Assembly: GCA_014584705.1 (NCBI GenBank)
Contig: JACTMJ010000013.1
Span: forward strand, 62,001-126,000
Origin: Acidobacteriota bacterium
Lineage (GTDB): Bacteria; Acidobacteriota; Terriglobia; Bryobacterales; Bryobacteraceae
Reading direction: 5' to 3'
DNA length: 64,000 nucleotides
How positions within the stretch are numbered: position 1 is the stretch's first letter; each line of letters opens with the position of its first letter. Below are positions 62,456 through 64,000 of this stretch, piece by piece. Position numbers and translations under genes: made by a program. A model generated the notes under the pieces. It saw only the letters and a list, made by a program, of their open reading frames with translations. It searched no databases and had not been told where the DNA came from.

Positions 62456-63493
62456 TCAAACGTACTCCACTACGTAGTGCCCGCCCTCATAGCCGGTCAC
62501 CAGCATCACCTCGCGCACCTTTCGGCCCGCCTCCAAACTCGGCTCCTCATCGATGAACACCACCACGTCCACCGCCTCGGCGATCAGAGCCTGTTGCGGC
62601 GCAGCCGTGGCCTCGGCCACCAGGCTCTCCAGCCGCACCAGCCCGCTCACCGCATCGTTCGCGTGCACCGTGGCCACACCGCCCGGGTGCCCGGTATTCC
62701 AGGCCTTCAGCATCACGTGCGCCTCAGCCCCGCGGACCTCGCCCACCACAATCCGTGTCGGTTTCAGCCGCATGCACGCCCGCAGGCAATCGAGCATCGT
62801 CACCGCGCCCACTGCCTGCAGTCCCACGTGGTTCTCCACGCGGCATTGCAGCTCCATCGTGTCCTCAATCAGCACCACGCGGTCCCGCGGCGTCAGTTCC
62901 GCAATCGCATCCAGCACCGCATTCGCCAGCGTCGTCTTCCCGGAACCCGTAGACCCCACAATCAGCACGTTCTTCCGCCGCCGCACCGCCTCCCGCAGAA
63001 TCTCCGCGTGGCCCATCCCCCGCACATCCTCGGCAAACGTGCTCCGCCGCGAAAGCCGGTTCCGCGCATCGCTCCGTAACGTCACAATCCCGGCCGCCTC
63101 GTAATCGGCCAGCGTGAACACCTTGCGTGGCCGCAGCCGGATCGCAAACACCGGCTCCTGCGTCACCGGCGACACAATCCCCTCAAACCGGCTCCCGTCA
63201 ATCGGGAACTCCGTTTCCAGAAACGGCCGGTCATGGTGCACCACCGTCCCCCGCTGCGAGGCAATCGTCCCCAGCGCGGACTGCGCCTGTGCCGGCGGCA
63301 TCGTCCCCACCGCCACAAACGGTTCCCCCTGCCGCTTCACCCAGATCCGCGAATCCGGATTCAGCACAATGTCCTCCGTTCGCGGATCACGCAAGGCGGA
63401 GAGAACGGTCTCCCCCATTTCCCGCCGCAACTTCGCGTCGAGCCGCAACCGCTGGTCCGCATTTCCCGCGATCACGTGCATGGTGGCTGCCAT
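62456..63493 (-). CDS. trbB: TrbB/VirB11-family conjugal transfer ATPase
   Basis: 345 residues from ATG 63493 (AAGGCGGGGGA upstream; the frame is open to a TTG at 63535). Secretion-ATPase motifs: Walker A GSTGSGKTT (Lys186), Asp box RVVLIEDTMELQC, Walker B RIVVGEVRGAEAHVM, His box VATVHANDA. First gene of the trb operon, hexameric ATPase on the cytoplasmic face of the channel. Promoter region is shared with the divergent primase gene (83-base gap). Confidence 0.95.
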   Translation of the reverse strand: MAATMHVIAGNADQRLRLDAKLRREMGETVLSALRDPRTEDIVLNPDSRIWVKRQGEPFVAVGTMPPAQAQSALGTIASQRGTVVHHDRPFLETEFPIDGSRFEGIVSPVTQEPVFAIRLRPRKVFTLADYEAAGIVTLRSDARNRLSRRSTFAEDVRGMGHAEILREAVRRRKNVLIVGSTGSGKTTLANAVLDAIAELTPRDRVVLIEDTMELQCRVENHVGLQAVGAVTMLDCLRACMRLKPTRIVVGEVRGAEAHVMLKAWNTGHPGGVATVHANDAVSGLVRLESLVAEATAAPQQALIAEAVDVVVFIDEEPSLEAGRKVREVMLVTGYEGGHYVVEYV

Positions 63494-63576
63494 TCCCCCG
63501 CCTTGCTCCCCTACACCACACCTTGACGTGCTCAAGGTAGATGGTACAAGCTAGCTATACCGTGAAAGGCGAATCG

Positions 63577-64000
63577 ATGTCAATGGAAAAAGCGAACGCG
63601 CCGAAATCAAACGGCTGGAAAGCCACCTGGCGCGCGGTGAAGTGGCAGGCGGACGCCATGGGAGTGGAAGTCTTCGAAATCGGCCTCTTCAAGCCGGCCA
63701 GCCCTGGCGATGAGAAACCGGAACCCGAGATGCTGCCCCGCACCTGGGACAAGCAGACCCTCCTCCGCTCCGTCGGCTGGCTCCGCTACCAGAACAGCCA
63801 AGGCCGAAACATCTACATCCGCCCGAAAGGAGAGCACCCCCTCAGCATGGTGGACGACCTCACCGCCGAATCCATCAACCAAATGAAGCAGCAGGGCTTC
63901 GAGCCCTGCGTCGTCGTCGAGACCTCGCCCGGCAACTTCCAAGCTTGGCTCAACCACGGAAAGGTCCTCCCGAAAGTCGAATCCACCCTCGCCGCCAGAC
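63577..64000 (+). CDS. RepB-like DNA primase / replication protein, partial
   Basis: The first 141 codons are present; the gene continues past the right edge. AAAGGCG lies before ATG 63577. Matches the RepB primase family: ADAMGVEVFEIGLFKPASPG, LRSVGWLRYQNSQGRNIYIR, KGEHPLSMVDDLTAESINQM, VVVETSPGNFQAWLNHGKVL. In IncQ-type and Trb elements this archaeo-eukaryotic primase starts plasmid or element DNA synthesis, often fused to relaxase or helicase parts. Divergent from trbB, so the replication and transfer modules share a control region. Confidence 0.85.
   Translation, partial: MSMEKANAPKSNGWKATWRAVKWQADAMGVEVFEIGLFKPASPGDEKPEPEMLPRTWDKQTLLRSVGWLRYQNSQGRNIYIRPKGEHPLSMVDDLTAESINQMKQQGFEPCVVVETSPGNFQAWLNHGKVLPKVESTLAAR

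Overview
The window looks like chromosomal DNA of a Gram-negative bacterium, high in G+C, with a conjugative element entering from the right. A TolC-type outer-membrane channel, several periplasmic proteins and a Trb/VirB mating channel indicate two membranes. CHAT/S41 proteases, an archaeal-type GAPDH, GH65/GH130 phosphorylases and ImmA/XRE pairs would fit Acidobacteriota (Solibacter/Bryobacter-like). That placement is inference; there is no rRNA or other taxonomic marker here.

Region 1 (1-23.8 kb) is an envelope and metal-stress accessory region. It holds a TolC-like channel (partial), a cardiolipin synthase/endonuclease pair, glycogen phosphorylase, an MFS exporter, a Cys-rich CBS protein, a redox-rhodanese fusion, two PRC-barrel proteins, a YHS protein, a Met-rich periplasmic protein, DUF302, LemA, an M48 protease and a CPH-type copper ATPase. 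The gaps are unusually full of degenerate duplications: an EEP/glgP junction copy, a PRC-barrel stub and a dispersed repeat of about 0.4 kb.

Region 2 (23.8-38.6 kb) is a compact plus-strand carbon and phosphate island. The order is type II GAPDH, ICMT-like methyltransferase, beta-PGM/GH65 fusion, ATPase remnant, acetate kinase, phosphoketolase, class I aldolase, histidine phosphatase, PPK2, mannose-6-P isomerase, HAD phosphatase, GH130. ATGA overlaps mean most of it is translationally coupled. Together the genes suggest phosphorolytic use of alpha-glucan and mannoside reserves feeding a phosphoketolase/acetate kinase route that yields ATP. However, phosphoketolase and mannose-6-P isomerase are broken in this sequence.

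Region 3 (38.6-41.5 kb) is debris: an IS fragment, a frameshifted membrane protein, a PepSY-like protein, and a two-component system whose regulator is frameshifted and whose kinase is truncated.

Region 4 (41.6-47.9 kb) is the most intriguing locus. A secreted TPR-CHAT protease and an S41/PDZ protease face an anti-sigma/ECF sigma pair, with a small beta-rich protein and a ribbon-helix-helix protein beside them. The toolkit resembles the TPR-CHAT plus sigma/anti-sigma set known from type III-E CRISPR (CASP) loci, but no CRISPR is visible.

Region 5 (48.3-50.0 kb) is a two-gene Pycsar anti-phage system (nucleotide cyclase plus membrane effector).

Region 6 (50.0-64 kb) is a mobile-element backbone. 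It has small cargo genes (zinc/HNH-like protein, DUF3892, DUF2188), an ImmA/XRE switch with a palindromic operator candidate, a complete trbBCDEJLFGI mating-channel operon on the minus strand, and a divergent RepB-like primase cut by the right edge. The Pycsar system is probably cargo or hotspot neighbour of this element.
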